A DNA stretch of 64,000 nt, taken from the NCBI RefSeq assembly GCF_003265705.1, contig NW_020313217.1:203919-267918 (forward strand), given 5' to 3'. A program made the translations under genes and the position numbers. The notes under the pieces were generated by a model. It made no database searches. It saw only the letters and a program-made list of their open reading frames with translations, and was not told the DNA's origin. This document shows, one piece after another, positions 38,316 through 50,217 of the stretch. Origin of the DNA: Callorhinus ursinus. Its lineage: Eukaryota; Chordata; Mammalia; Carnivora; Otariidae. Every line of letters starts with the position of its first letter. The first letter of the stretch is position 1.

Positions 38316-39073
38316 CGATCCAGCAATTGCACTACTGGGTATTTACCACAAAGACACAAATGTAGGGACCCGAAGGGGTACGTGTACCCCAATGTTTATA
38401 GCAGCAATGTCCACAATAGCCAAACTGTGGAAAGAGCCAAGATGCCCATCGACGGATGAATGGATAAAGAAGATGTGGTATATATACACAATGGAATATT
38501 ATGCAGCCATCAAAAGGAATGAGATCTTGCCATTTGCAACGACGTGGATGGAACTGGAGGGTGTTATGCTGAGTGAAATAAGTCAATCAGAGAAAGACAT
38601 GTATCACTGATATGAGGAATTCTTAATCTCAGGAAACAAACTGAGTGTTACTGGAGTGGTTGGGGGTGGGAGGGATGGGATGGCTGGGTGATAGACATTG
38701 GGGAGGGTATGTGCTACGGTGAGCGCTGTGAATTGTGCAAGACTGTTGAATCACAGATCTGTACTTCTGAAACAAATAACGCAACATATTTTAAGAAAAA
38801 AGAAAAAGAAGAAGATAACAGGAGAGGAAGAAAAGGGAAGTATGTCAGAGGGGGAGACGAACCATGAGAGATGATGGACTCTGAAAAACAAACTGAGGGT
38901 TCTAGAGGGGAGGGGGGTAAGGGGATGGGTTAACCTGGTGATGGGTATTGAGGAGGGCATGTTCTGCATGGAGCACTGAGTGTTATGAACAAACAATGAA
39001 TCATGGAACACTGCATCAAAAACTAATGATGTAATATATGGTGATTAACATAACAATAAAAAAATTAAAAAAA
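38316..39073 (+). mobile_element. 5'-truncated L1 (recent) with perfect 17-bp target-site duplication
   Basis: Forward-oriented ORF2 C-terminus (38316-38610) and full 3'UTR ending in an A-rich tail near 39073. It is flanked by the perfect direct repeat AAGAAACTGTTTATAGA at 38299-38315 and 39074-39090. The truncated ORF2 frame (133 codons at 38209-38610) still reads without interruption through the C-terminal tail, which together with the intact duplication suggests a fairly young insertion. Confidence 0.97.
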
Positions 39074-39090
39074 AAGAAACTGTTTATAGA

Positions 39091-39560
39091 ATGTGTGTTA
39101 GTTTTCTATTGCTGCATAACAAATCACACAAACGCAGCCTAACCAACACATACCGACTATCTATCTCATGGATCTCATGGTGTCCTTGTTCTGAGGTATG
39201 GGCATGGCTTAGCTGGGTCCCCTGCTCAGGGTCTCACCAGGATGAGATCAAGGTGGTGGTTCCTGTGTTCCTTTCTGGAGCTTGGGCCCTCTTCCAAACT
39301 GGATTCAGGTTCTCCCTGGTGTAAGACTGAAGTCCTCAGGTGCTAGAAGGCACCCATAGCCCCCTGCCACCTGACAGGCTCCATCACAGCACTGCTGAAT
39401 TTATCAGCCCCCCAAACTGGGGCTAACCAATGGGGGCTGGTAACACTGCTGCAAGGAGAGCAGCAAAGCCTGAATTTGTATGCTTTTCAGGGTGTAAATC
39501 CTGGACAGTTTCAAGCTACCAATGGTTTAACAACCGGCTTCCAAATTTCTGAATATTTAA
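39091..39560 (-). mobile_element. ancient MaLR/MLT1-type LTR (reverse orientation)
   Basis: Begins 'gtgttagttttctattgctg' followed by 'cataacaaatcacac' and later 'gcatggcttagctgggtccc', 'ctgctcagggtctcacc'. I recognise this as the reverse complement of an ERVL-MaLR LTR. Family assignment is from memory of the consensus and the right edge is approximate. Confidence 0.5.
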
Positions 39561-39727
39561 CAGAAATATTCAGCTGAATCAGCTCTCCTAAGTATCATTT
39601 CCAGCAGGCCACTAGACCTAGTCTAGGGGCTCCAGGGCTCATGAACCAAGTGCCCTTTGTGTCCCCGCCCCCTGCCTCATCCTCCCACCTCCTGTCTCCT
39701 TCAGGAGTTTTAAGCAGAGGGAATGAA

Positions 39728-40190
39728 GTTTCTTTTCGTTTCCTATGTGCTGTAACAGATCGCCATGAATTCAATGGTTTAAAACAACACAATTTTATTG
39801 TCTTAGAGTTCTAGAAGTCAGAGTTTAAAATTAAGATGTTGTCAGGGCTGTGTTCCTTCTGGAGCTTTCAAAGGAGAATCTGTTTTCTTGCCTTTTCTAG
39901 CTTCTTCTAGAGGCTGCCTGAATTCCTTGGCACATGGCCCCCTGTTCATATCACTCCAATATCTTGCTTCTATCTTTACATTTCCTATGACTCACTCTTG
40001 ATCCTCCTACTTCCCTCATATGAGAAGCCATATGAGTACACGGGTTCATCTGGATAATCCAGGATACTTTCTCCATCTCCATATCCTTCACTAAATCGCA
40101 TCTACAAAATCCTTTTTACCCTGTAAGGTAAGGTATCTACAAATTCCCAGGATTAAGTCGTGGACAACTTTGGGAGACATCATTCAGCCA
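39728..40190 (-). mobile_element. second ancient MaLR/MLT1-type LTR (reverse orientation)
   Basis: Runs in the same order as the related consensus: 'gctgtaacagatcgcc', 'ggtttaaaacaacacaattt', 'gtgttccttctggagctttc', 'tctggataatccaggatac', and ends near 'cgtggacaactttgggag'. A different subfamily from the copy at 39091. Non-coding. Confidence 0.55.
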
Positions 40191-40193
40191 TTC

Positions 40194-40221
40194 AGTCAAG
40201 TCACAAAATTGTGACTTGACT
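40194..40221. repeat. perfect 28-bp palindrome (13-bp arms, 2-bp loop)
   Basis: AGTCAAGTCACAA, then AA, then TTGTGACTTGACT. The arms are exact reverse complements. It lies immediately right of the MaLR-type LTR. Confidence 0.95.
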
Positions 40222-41500
40222 AAATACACATCACTTAGAGTTCTGGTGCCTGTTCTATTTTCTTGTCTCCCCTACAAAGTTTTGTGCCTTGTATTTACAT
40301 CTCCCTAAAAACATAGTAAGAAACAGAGCATCACACATTGTGGGCACCCACCCCTCGATGCTTCAGGGGAGTTTTAAAATTACCATGTTTCTTTTCTTTT
40401 AGTCATTCCTTGTATTAGATTGAACCCCACAATATCCAATGTAGGGGAGGCATTTGGGCTTTCAATTACAAATACATGCCTTATAACTGTACACAATAGA
40501 GGTCACATGCTGTTTTGAATCTTTTCCCTTTATTTAGCATTGTAGCTGAAGGATGGTACGATTAGCTAAATACAATTCAAGGGGAATATTTACTCTCCAC
40601 TTCCCTGAGGGTCCTGCTGACCCCACAGCTCCTCAGCAGTCCCATCATTCCACCACCAATGCTCCTCATCTCCTTTCCCTGGAGTGAGTTTCCTCTGGGA
40701 AGAAGGCTGAGGCATTGAAGGTAGAGCCCATTTGGGGTGCTAGTCAGTTTGGTTTGGAGACTGGGCAGGAGGTATTTCTAAGGAGGAGATCCTCCCTCTT
40801 TCCCTGTGCCCTGTTTTCTTGGATAAGCCATTACTCCTCTTCCTGTAATTCTTGCCATTCCCCACCTTCCCAAACCCAGTCTATACCCATAATGGTCTGA
40901 GTATTAACTGAACAAAGGTCAAGTTTCCTCAAGGATAATATTTTTAGTGGATCAAACAGAGAGGCAGGGACATGATTCCAGTGGGACTGGGAAAGGGGCC
41001 ACAGAGCCCTTCTGTGGGTTTTGTTCCCAGGAAGGGTCTTACTAACCATGAGAGATGGGGTGGGGAGGGGTAGGGAAGGCAGGTAGCTTTAGCAACTACT
41101 CTGTGGCATGTAGAAGAGGAGAGTGTCTTCTCATGTCAATTTTAAGACCATTTAGGGGAATTCCATTTTCCTTTATGAAACCTAAAGAAAAGCTAATGTT
41201 TTCTTTCCTTTGTGGGATTCTTCTTCAGCTTCCAGAGGTAGAATTTGTCATGGAGAGACCAATGGCATTGTGGGTAGAGGGTGCTGTGGTGGAAGAATGG
41301 CCCACTATAGGTGATGGTAGCCAGAGAAGCACACACCTGTCCAGACTCCAAAGAGTGCCCTAAGAACATGTCACATCTGACCAACTTTGGCTGTCTGGGG
41401 TAGAATGAGAAAAGCTGGTGAACAAACTGTGGAGGTTTCATGATTCACCTTGAATTTGGAGAAGTAGCTTCTTCTGAGGCCACATGTAGTTCCATGTTAT
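40222..41500. other. region downstream of the first SPRR gene (3'UTR and flank)
   Basis: A minus-strand AATAAA at 40529-40534 is the nearest canonical polyadenylation signal I saw past the SPRR stop, about 1.05 kb away. Whether it is used is uncertain, because it shows no clear similarity to the signal of the paralogue at 59701. No other gene is recognised; the frame at 41055-41363 is unsupported. Confidence 0.35.
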
Positions 41501-41582
41501 TGGGTGAAAATAGAATCTACAGTGAGAGGAAAGAGAATCCATCTGCTTCATGACCAGGTTGAGGAGGGTGGCTTCAGAGAAA

Positions 41583-41771
41583 TCACTTCTGCTTTGGCAG
41601 GTATTCTTGGCATGGGGGAGGTTGCACAGGGAGGCACTTCTGCTGGCTGGGGGGTGGGAGACATGGCTCAGGCCCTTTGGGAGGGCAAGGCACAGGGACC
41701 TGGGGAGGACAGGGCTCTGGGACCTGGGACTGGCAAGGGATTTTGCATTGTTGCTGTTGCTGAAAAGACAT
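41583..41771 (-). CDS. small proline-rich protein, SPRR2-like (copy 1)
   Basis: Encodes 62 residues: head [14 protein letters not shown], a central run of eight-residue units with the pattern (V/G)P-x-P-C-x-P-x (residues about 17-40), and tail [21 protein letters not shown] ending in KQK. SPRR proteins are cytosolic cross-bridges of the cornified envelope; transglutaminases join the Gln-rich head and Lys/Gln tail to loricrin and other SPRRs. The head and tail resemble SPRR2, but the repeat is of SPRR1/3 length. The ATG at 41771 lies 20 bp inside exon 2, after the acceptor CTTACAG (exon 2 starts at 41791); the longer frame to 42113 is intronic. The stop is TGA. The frame, splice sites and promoter look intact, so it is probably expressed. 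I give no symbol because one-to-one orthology with a human SPRR2 gene is unclear. Confidence 0.9.
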   Translation of the reverse strand: MSFQQQQQCKIPCQSQVPEPCPPQVPVPCPPKGPEPCLPPPSQQKCLPVQPPPCQEYLPKQK

Positions 41772-41791
41772 CTTTCTGGGTGGGAGAGAAT

Positions 41792-43566
41792 CTGTAAGAA
41801 ATAGGAAATACTTTTTTGTTGTGTTTGTTTTCTTTGTTGTTTGTACTGCCTCAAAACACCACAGCCCTGTCCTCAGGGACAACCTTCCCATCAAACTTTC
41901 TGGCATATCTGTCAAGTCACAGGACCCACCATGGGTAACAGCTGCCAAATAAAAAAACACTTTAGGACTGTAAGAGGGTTTTTCTGTGACCTGTCCTTCT
42001 TTCCACCCTGAGGTGACCATTCCTGGTCTATGGCACTCCCTGGACTCTGCCATCTGGGCAGTGCCCAGTTTAGGGGAAGGACCCAGCAGGTCTAGCATCA
42101 ACACTGCAGCCAAATGTGGAACCGAGAAGCTGGGAACTTAGGTCAGAGAGACTTGGCTGTTGACCCCTTATTGTCAACTACTAGCCGTATGAAGAGGAAC
42201 AAACCAACTACCTTTGTTTTTCCTCAGCCTTCCCCTTAAAATGGGATAAACAATAACCATATCTTATGATTGCTTTAGGAATTAGGGAAAAATCTGATAG
42301 AAATTTGGGTATCCAGGGTGCTTGGGTGGCTCAGTCATTAAGCATCTGCCTTTGGCTCAGGTCATGATCCCAGGGTCCTGGGATCAAGTCCCACATCAGG
42401 CTCCCTGCTCGGTGGGAGGCCTGCTTCTCCCTCTCCCACTCCCCCTGCTTGTGTTCCTGCTCTCTCTCTCTCTCTGTCAAATTAATAAATAAAATCTTAG
42501 AAAAAAAGAAAATTGGGTATCCAGTGAGTACTTATTGCTAGTCCAAAGGAAGATGATAAGGAGAAAAAAAACAAAAATTATGTTGTGGTGTGTGTGGGGA
42601 GTAATGGGTCATGCTCAACCTGGGGTAGGGAAGAATAGCATCTATGGTGTGGGGGAGGGACAAGAGAGTTTCCAATCAATACCTGAAAGTCCACCCCACC
42701 TGAAAGGTGCATGTATGTGGAAATTTCCAGCAGTGATGTCAGAGCAACCCACCTTAGACATGAGCAGAAATGTCCTCCATGGGGTTGATGACAGAAAAAG
42801 GTTTCCCCATCCTGATTCACCCTCCAAGGCTCCTTCTGGTCACATAGTCTCTGAACTTGGACAAGGTCAATGGTTTGACCTCAGGAGAGGCCCCATTCTG
42901 TGGCCAGTATCTAACCCTTTCTTTCTTCCCTATTGTTTTGTTCTGCACATCCTGTCCTGCTTAGCTCACTTGGTGATGATGTTTGAGGGGTGTATTATAA
43001 CTCCCTTACACCCGTGACTTTGTTGTCTAAAGCAGACAAGCTATAAACAAGAGCCATCTTGCAGCTAAACATCCAAATCCTGGAATATAGGAATATTAGC
43101 ACACAATCTGTTTTTTTTTTTTTAAACTTAAGGGTTCCACCCAAGCTTACTTTCTTATTTAGACTGTAATTTCATCCAAATTAAGGAGAATGAAAGGGTA
43201 CTGGAATGAAAACTGGAATGTCCACTATCTAATTTGTCCTGACTTTCCACATCCTCCCTTTGGGACTTTGGGAATGTCACTTAACATTTGTAGCATGCAT
43301 TTTTTTCTCACCTGAAGCAAGTTATGTTATAGTGAATGGTGTCTAAATTTCTCAAAGAAAATCATTCTATAAATTCCATTCATGACATGCAGAAATGCCT
43401 ATCCACTAACTCACCCATCCTTATCAATACTAACCCTTCTAGTGCCCATCACACCCACTGAGAAAGCCGAGTCAAGGTCCACATTCAGCATCCCCTGTCT
43501 GCAGCCCCAAGAGGTCCTGGGCAGTTGTGAGGTGCTCTCCCCTGGTGGCTGAGCCATTTCACTCAC
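41792..43566 (-). other. SPRR copy 1 intron
   Basis: Donor GCAG|GTGAGT (exon 1 ends at 43567) and acceptor CTTACAG (exon 2 starts at 41791) on the minus strand give a 1775-bp intron. A SINE is inserted within it at 42317-42512. Confidence 0.75.
42317..42512 (+). mobile_element. carnivore tRNA-derived SINE (SINEC) in the SPRR copy 1 intron
   Basis: Forward SINEC: 'gtgcttgggtggctcagtca' head, 'ggctccctgctcggtgggag' body, CT-rich stretch and AATAAATAAAATCTT tail. It is flanked by the perfect 12-bp repeat TTGGGTATCCAG at 42305-42316 and 42513-42524. The body matches the caniform consensus as I know it. Confidence 0.96.
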
Positions 43567-43610
43567 CTGCCACTCCAAGTGCACTTATCCTGTGAGGATA
43601 GATCCAAGTT
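43567..43610 (-). other. SPRR copy 1 noncoding exon 1 (start approximate)
   Basis: Lies between the TATA-like box at 43636-43643 and the GTGAGT donor. It aligns in position and spacing with exon 1 of the paralogue at 61952. The 5' end is placed by the usual TATA-to-start distance. Confidence 0.6.
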
Positions 43611-43635
43611 GGCTAAGGAGGGTCCAACCCTGGCC

Positions 43636-43643
43636 CTTTTATT
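43636..43643 (-). promoter_or_regulatory. SPRR copy 1 TATA-like box
   Basis: AATAAAAG on the minus strand, about 73 bp before the donor. A GACTCC AP-1-like site lies just upstream at about 43650. Confidence 0.65.
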
Positions 43644-43687
43644 GTGGAGTCAGCCCTGCCTAGGAGAACACCTGGGACTCCCCCTGA

Positions 43688-43781
43688 CTTCCTGGTTCTG
43701 GGTGTAGCTCTCTAGTTCCTAAAAACACTTGTCAAACTCCTCTATCCAGAAAATCCTACTTTGGCTCTACCTGGTGAGTAA
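43688..43781 (-). promoter_or_regulatory. SPRR promoter module (ETS, shared box, AP-1-like)
   Basis: Contains an ETS-type core (CCAGGAAGT, minus strand, 43688-43696), a block GAGTTTGACAAGTG (43726-43739) and an AP-1-like TTACTCA (43775-43781). The last two recur at the same distances from the TATA-like box in the paralogue at 62 kb. ETS and AP-1 sites are known regulators of SPRR genes; function here is inferred. Confidence 0.55.
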
Positions 43782-44009
43782 TGGCATATCCTTCTCCTCA
43801 GGAAGGACAGCTTAGGATGAGTCAGATATTTCATGTGTGTGTCAGTCCATGGTCAGTCCCTCAGGCTCCAGCAGGGCAGTTTGCTTCAGTGTGGAAACCT
43901 GAGGTGAAGGGTCATGAGAGGGGTGGACCCTTAGAAGCTGAGCTATACCATCTAATTTCATTCAGCTCTCCATCCCCCATGCTTCTTTTGTGCCATGACC
44001 AAGATTCCC

Positions 44010-44548
44010 TTTATTTTTTATTTGTAAAAATTTTTAATTGAACAATAGTTGACATACAATATTATATTAGTTTCAGGTGTACAACATAATGATTCAACAG
44101 TTTTATACATTACACAGTGCTTACCAGGATAAGTGTAGTTACCATCTGTCACCACACAGTTATTATGATATTATTGACTATATTCCCTATGCTATACTTT
44201 CCATCCCCATGACTTATTTATTTTATAACTAGAAGTTTGTACCTCTTCATCCTTTCCATCTATTTTGCCCATCCCCCCCACTCCTGTCCCCTCTGGTAAC
44301 CACTAATTCGTTCTTTGTATTTATGAGTTCCTTTCTACTTTTAGTTGTTGTTATTTGTTCATTTGTTTTATTTTTTTAGATCCCACATATAAGAGAAATC
44401 CTATGTTTTTTGCATTTCTTTGTCTGACTTATTTCACTTAGCATAATGCCCTCTAGGTTCATCCAATTTGTCCCAAATGGCAAGATTTCATTCTTTTTGA
44501 TATATACTGTGTATATATACCTTATCTTCTTTATCCATTCCAAGGTTT
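44010..44548 (-). mobile_element. old L1 3' end fragment
   Basis: Reverse-oriented L1 3'UTR and extreme ORF2 end of an older subfamily ('acaatagttgacatacaata', 'tttcaggtgtacaacataat', 'atttcacttagcataatgcc'). More diverged than the neighbouring L1 copies. It ends where the plus-strand L1 begins. Confidence 0.8.
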
Positions 44549-44563
44549 CCTTTAAGTCTTATG

Positions 44564-47500
44564 CTGGGGGGGTGGAGCAAGATGTTGGAGGAGTAGGAGA
44601 CCTGGATTTTGTCTGATCCCAGGAATTCAGCTGGATAGGGATTAAAACATTCTGAACACCTATGAACTCAACAGGAGATCAAAGAAAAGAATAGCAACAA
44701 CTCCTTTCTGAACAGAAAAGTGGCCACTTTCTAGAAGGTAGGACGTGCAGAGAAGCGAATCCCAGGCAATATTCAGAAGGATAGACGGCGGGGGAGGGGG
44801 TCTCTGTCCACCGCTTCTGGCAAGTGATAGAGCAGCGGAGCACAAAATCAGAACTTTTAGAAGTTCGCTCCACTGAGGGACGTCGCTCCAGTGGCTAAGC
44901 AGGGGGTGGAACACTCGCTGGGACAGTGTGGTCTCAGGACCCTCGGGGTCACAGAAAGACCGGCCTTGCCTAAGTGTGGCAGAGCTCCCAGGTATTGGAG
45001 CGGGGAAGCCAGCTGCAGAGACATAGCCTAGGAGTGGGCTATCAGCTCGGGGTTGCCATAAACTGTGATCCGAGGCACAGTTGGGCCACTGCTCTTCCAG
45101 CAAGGACCCAACAAGTGGCAGATCCGGGGAGACTCCCCTTCCTCCCTGGGAGAAATGGCATGGGAGTGCACCGCAAGGATCTGCTGGGTTTGGAGACTCC
45201 ACACCACATCTGGTGCCAGAGACAGAAACGCTCAGTCACAGACTGCATGAGTACCGAGTGCGGCCAGAGACCAGGGAGACGGGAGGGACTGACTGCTTTT
45301 CTCTGGGGCTGCATTGAGAAGTGTGGCCCTAAGTTCTGGGCTCCTCTGGGGCAGAGATTGGGAGGTTGCCATTTTCACTCTCATCCTCCAAAGCCGAACA
45401 GAAAGCTTGCAGGGAACCAAAGTTCTCGAGAGCAAACCCAAGCAGATTACTTAGCCCAGACCGGCAAGGGCGGGGCAATTCCACCTCTGGCAAAGACATT
45501 TGGGAACCATGGCAACAGGCCCCGCCTCCAGAATATCGGCAAGAATAGCCAGCCAAGACCAAGTTTACCCATCAATGAGAACGGCAGAACTCCAGCGCTA
45601 GGGGAATACTGCACATAGAATTCATGGCTTTTTTTACCATGATTCTTTAGTTAATTTTTTTAAACTTTTTTTCCTCAAATTTTTCTTTTTCCCTTTTTCA
45701 ACCAACATCTTATCAATCTCTTTTTTAAAAAAAGATTTTTATTTTTCATTTTTAGAGTCATATTCTATCCCTTCATAGTAGTTACCCTTATTTTTGGCAT
45801 ATATATATAAGTTGTTCTCTCTTTAAAATGTTGAGATGCAGTTTCTTCTAACAGATCAAAATATACCCCAATCTCTAGTGTATGGCTTTGTTCTAGTCTC
45901 CTGCCTGATCACATTCTCTCCTTTTTTTTCTTCTTTTTTTTAAATCCTCTGCTTTTCTTTTTCAAACAACTTCTTATCTTACAATTCCTTTTATAAAATC
46001 TTTTATAATTTTCATCTTTACAGTCAGATTCCATCGCTTCATCATATTAAACCTTATTTTTGTACACATATAAGTTTTCTTTCTTTAAAATTTGGGAGGC
46101 ACTTTCTTCTAATAGACCAAAATACGCCCCAAATCTAGTGTGTGGCACCGATCTATGCACCAGGCTGATCATATTTGATCATATTCTGTTTTACTTGTTT
46201 TGTTCCGTTTTTGTTTGTTTTTATCTTTTTCTTTTTCTTTTTTCTTTCTTTCCTTTCTTTTCCCCCAGTTTCAGGTCTTTTCTGATTTGTTTAGAGTATA
46301 TTTTCTGAGGACATTGGTACCCTGGTAGCATTTTGTTCTCTCATTCATCTATTCTCCTCTGGACAAAATGACAAGACGGAAAAAAGCACCTCCACAAAAA
46401 GAACAAGAGGCAGTACTGACTGCCAGGGACCTACTCAATAGGGACATTAGTATGATGTCGGAACTAGAGTTCAGAATGATGATTTTAAAGATAATAGCTG
46501 GGCTTGAAAAAAACATGGAAGTTATTAGAGAAAACCTTTCTGGAGAAATAAAAGAACTAAAATCTAGCCAAGTCAAAATCAAAAAGGCTATTAATGAGGT
46601 GCAATAAAAAATGGGGGCTCTAACTGCTAGGATAAATGAGGCAGAAGAGAGAATTAATGATATAGAAGATCAAATGACGGAAAATAAAGAAACTGAGAAA
46701 AAGAGAGATCAACAACTACTGGATCACTAGGGCAGAATTCGAGATATAAGTGATACCATAAGACAAAACAACATTAGAATAATTGGGATCCCAGAAGAAG
46801 AAGAAAGAAAGAGGGGGCAGAAGTTCTATTGGAACAAATTATAGCAGAGAACTTCCCTAATTTGGGGAAGGAAACAGACATCAAAATCCAGGAGGCACAG
46901 AGAACCCCTTTCGAAATCAATAAAAATAGGTCAACACCCCGACATCTAATAGTAAAACTTACGAGTCTCAGAGACAAAGAGAAAATCCCAAAAGCAGCTC
47001 GGGAGAAGAGATCTGTAACCTACAATGGTAGAAACATTAGATTGGTAACAGACCTATCCACAGAGACCTGGCAGGCCAGAAAGGACTGGCAAGATATCTT
47101 CAGAGCACTAAACGAGAAAAATATGCAGCCAAGAATACTATATCCAGCTAGGCTGTCACTGAAAATAGAAGGAGAGATAAAAATCTTCCAGGATAAACAA
47201 AAACTAAAAGGATTTGCAAACATGAAACCAGCCCTACAAAAAATATTGAAAGGGTATGCTAAGAAAAGAGACAGCCTAAAAGCAACATAGACCCGAAAGG
47301 AACCCAGACAATATACAGTAACAGTCACCTTACCGGCAATACAATGGCACTAATTTCATATCTTTCAATAGTTACCCTGAATGTAAATGGGCTAAATGCC
47401 CCAATCAAAAGACAAAGGCTATCAGATTGGATAAAAAGACAAGACCCATGGATATGCTGTCTGCAAGAGACTCATTTTAGAACCAAAGACACCCTCAGAT

Positions 47501-50216
47501 TGAAAGTGAAGGGGTGGAAAACAAATACCATGCTAATGGACATGAAAAGAAAGCTAGGGTGGCAATCCTTATATCAGACAAATTAGATTTTAAACCAAAG
47601 ACTGTAATAAGAGATGAGGAAGGACATTATATCCTTCTTAAAGGGTCTATCCAACAAAAAGATCTAACAATTGTAAATATCTATGCCCCTAACATGGGAG
47701 CAGGCAATTATACAAGCCAATTAATAACAAAGGAAAGAAACACATCAACAACAATACAATAATAGTGGGGGACTTTAACAACCCCCTCACTGAAATGGAC
47801 AGATTATCTAAGCAAAAGATCAACAAGGAAATAAAGACTTTAAATGACACACTGGACCAAATGGACTTCACAGATATATTCAGAACATTCCATCCCAAAG
47901 CAACAGAATGTACGTTCTTCTCTAGTGCCCATGGAACATTCTCCAGAATAGATCACATCTTGGGTCACAAATCAGGTCTCAACCAGTACCAAAAGATTGG
48001 GATCATTCCCTGCATATTTTCAGACCACAGTGCTTTGAAACTAGAACTAAACCACAAGAGGAAAGTTGGAAAGAACTCAAACCCATGGAGGCTAAAGAGC
48101 ATCCTACTAAAGAATGAATGGGTCAACCAGGAAATTAAAGAAGAATTAAAAAATTCATGGAAACGAATGAAAATGACAACACAACTGTTCAAAATCTTTG
48201 GGATACAGCAAAAGCAGTCCTAAGAGGAAAGTATATAGCAATAGAAGCCTTTCTCAAGAAACAAGAAAGGTCTCAAATACACAACCTAACCCTACATCTA
48301 AAGGAGCTGGAAAGAGAACAGCAAATAAAGCCTAAACCCAGCAGGAGAAGAGAAATAATAAAGATCCGAGCAGAAATCAATGAAATCTAAACCAAAAGAA
48401 CGGTAGGACAGATCAACAAAAGAAGGAGCTGGTTCTTTGAAAGAATTAACAAGATTGATAAACCCCTGGCCAGACTTATCAAAAAGAAAAGAGAAATGAC
48501 CCAAATCAACAAAATCATGAATGAAAGAGGAGAGATCACAACCAACACCAAAGAAATACAAAAAATTCTAAGAACACATGAGCAACTATATGGCAGCAAA
48601 TTAGATAATCTGGAAGAAACGGATGCATTCCTAGAGATGTATCAAGTACCAAAACTGAATCAGGAAGAAATAGAAAACCTGAACAGACCTATAACCAGCA
48701 AGGAAATTGAAGAAGTCATCAGAAATCTCCCAACAAACAAAAGCCCAAGGCCAGATGGCTTTCCAGGGGAATTCTACCAAACATTTAAAGAAGAATTAAT
48801 ACCCATTCTTCTGAAACTGTTCCAAAAAATAGAAATGGAAGGAAAACTTCCAAACTCAATTTATGAGGCCACCATTACCTTGATCCCAAAACCAGTCAAA
48901 GACCCCATCAAAAAGGAGAATTACAGACAAGAACAAAAACCATATGATCCTCCCAATAGATGCAGAAAAAGCATTTGACAAAGTGTAACATCCTTTCTTG
49001 ATCAAAACTCTTCAGAGTATTGGCATAGAGGGTACATACCTCAATATCATAAAAGCCATCTATGAAAAACCCACAGCAAATATTATTCTCAATGGGGAAA
49101 AACTGAGAGCTTTCCTCCTAAGGTCAGGAATGCGGCTGGGATGTCCACTATCACCACTGTTATTCAACATAGTATTTGAAATCCTAGCCACAGAAATCAG
49201 ACAACAAAAAGAAATAAAAGGCATCCAAATCGGCAAAGAAGAAGTCAAACTCTCACTCTTTGCAGATGATATGATACTTTCTGTGGAAAACCCAAAAGAC
49301 TCCACCCCTAAACTGCTAGAACTCATACAGGAATTCAGTAAAGTGGCAAAATATAAAATCAATGCACAGAAATCAGTGGCACTTCTATATACCTACAACA
49401 AGACAGAAGAAAGTGAAATAAAGTAGTCGATCCCATTTACAATTGCCCCCAAAACCACAAGATACCTAGGAATAGATCTAACCAAAGAGGTAAAGAATCT
49501 GTACTCAGAAAACTATAAAATGCTCATGAAAGAAATTGAGGAAGACACAAAGAAATGGAAAAACGTTCCATGCTCATGGATTGGAAGAACAAATATTGTG
49601 AAGATGTCAATGCTACCTAGAGCTATCTACACATTCAATGCAATCCCCATCAAAATACCATCCACTTTTTCCAAAGAAATGGAACAAATAATCCTAAATT
49701 TTGTATGGAACCTGAAAAGACCTCGAATAGCCAGAGGAATGTTGAAAAAGAAAAGCAAAGCTGGCGGCATCACAATTCCGGACTTCAAGCTCTATTACAA
49801 AGCTCTCATCATTAAGACAGTATAGTACTGTCACAAAAACAGACACATAGATCAATGGAACAGAATCAAGAGCCCAGAAATGGACCCTCAACTCTGGTCA
49901 ACTCATCTTTGACAAAGCAGGAAAGAATGTCCAATGGAAAAAAGACAGTCTCTGCAACAAATGGTGTTGGGAAAACTGGACAGCCACATGCAGAAGAATG
50001 AAACTGGACCATTTCCTTACACCACACACAAAAATAGACTCCAAATGGTTGAAAGACCTCAATGTGAGACAGGAATCCATCAAAATCCTAAAGGAGAACA
50101 CAGGCAGCAACCTCTTGGACCTCAGCTGCAGCAACTTCTTCCTATTAACATCATGAAAAGCAAGGAAAGCAAGGGCAAAAATGAGCTATTGGGAATTCAT
50201 CAAGATAAAAAACTTT
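44564..50216 (+). mobile_element. plus-strand L1 with full 5'UTR, broken ORF1/ORF2 and missing 3' end
   Basis: The 5' end opens with the 'ggtggagcaagatgttggag' sequence at about 44570. The 5'UTR runs to about 46360. ORF1 starts at 46368 and is broken by stops near 46605 and 46728; its C-terminal half reads on at 46829-47290. ORF2 starts at 47344 with endonuclease motifs (VTLNVNGLNAPIKRQ) and is broken many times. A reverse transcriptase FADD motif survives at 49259-49270. The element stops near 50216 in the ORF2 C-terminal region, with no 3'UTR. Long open frames on both strands in the 5'UTR (44660-45618) are not genes. Confidence 0.92.
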
Positions 50217-50217
50217 C

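Noticed and set aside
41504..41804. Plus-strand open frames of 84-97 codons opposite SPRR copy 1
   Set aside because: Shadow frames of the Pro/Cys-rich coding strand; the same is true of the plus-strand frames at 60261-60554.
44660..45618. Overlapping 180- and 214-codon open frames on opposite strands
   Set aside because: They lie wholly in the GC-rich 5'UTR of the plus-strand L1 and match the equivalent 5'UTR frames at 32801-33377 of the nested L1.
45720..45760. AAAGATTTTTATTTTT stretch resembling a reversed SINE tail
   Set aside because: No tRNA-like head or target-site duplication follows; it belongs to the AT-rich part of the L1 5'UTR.
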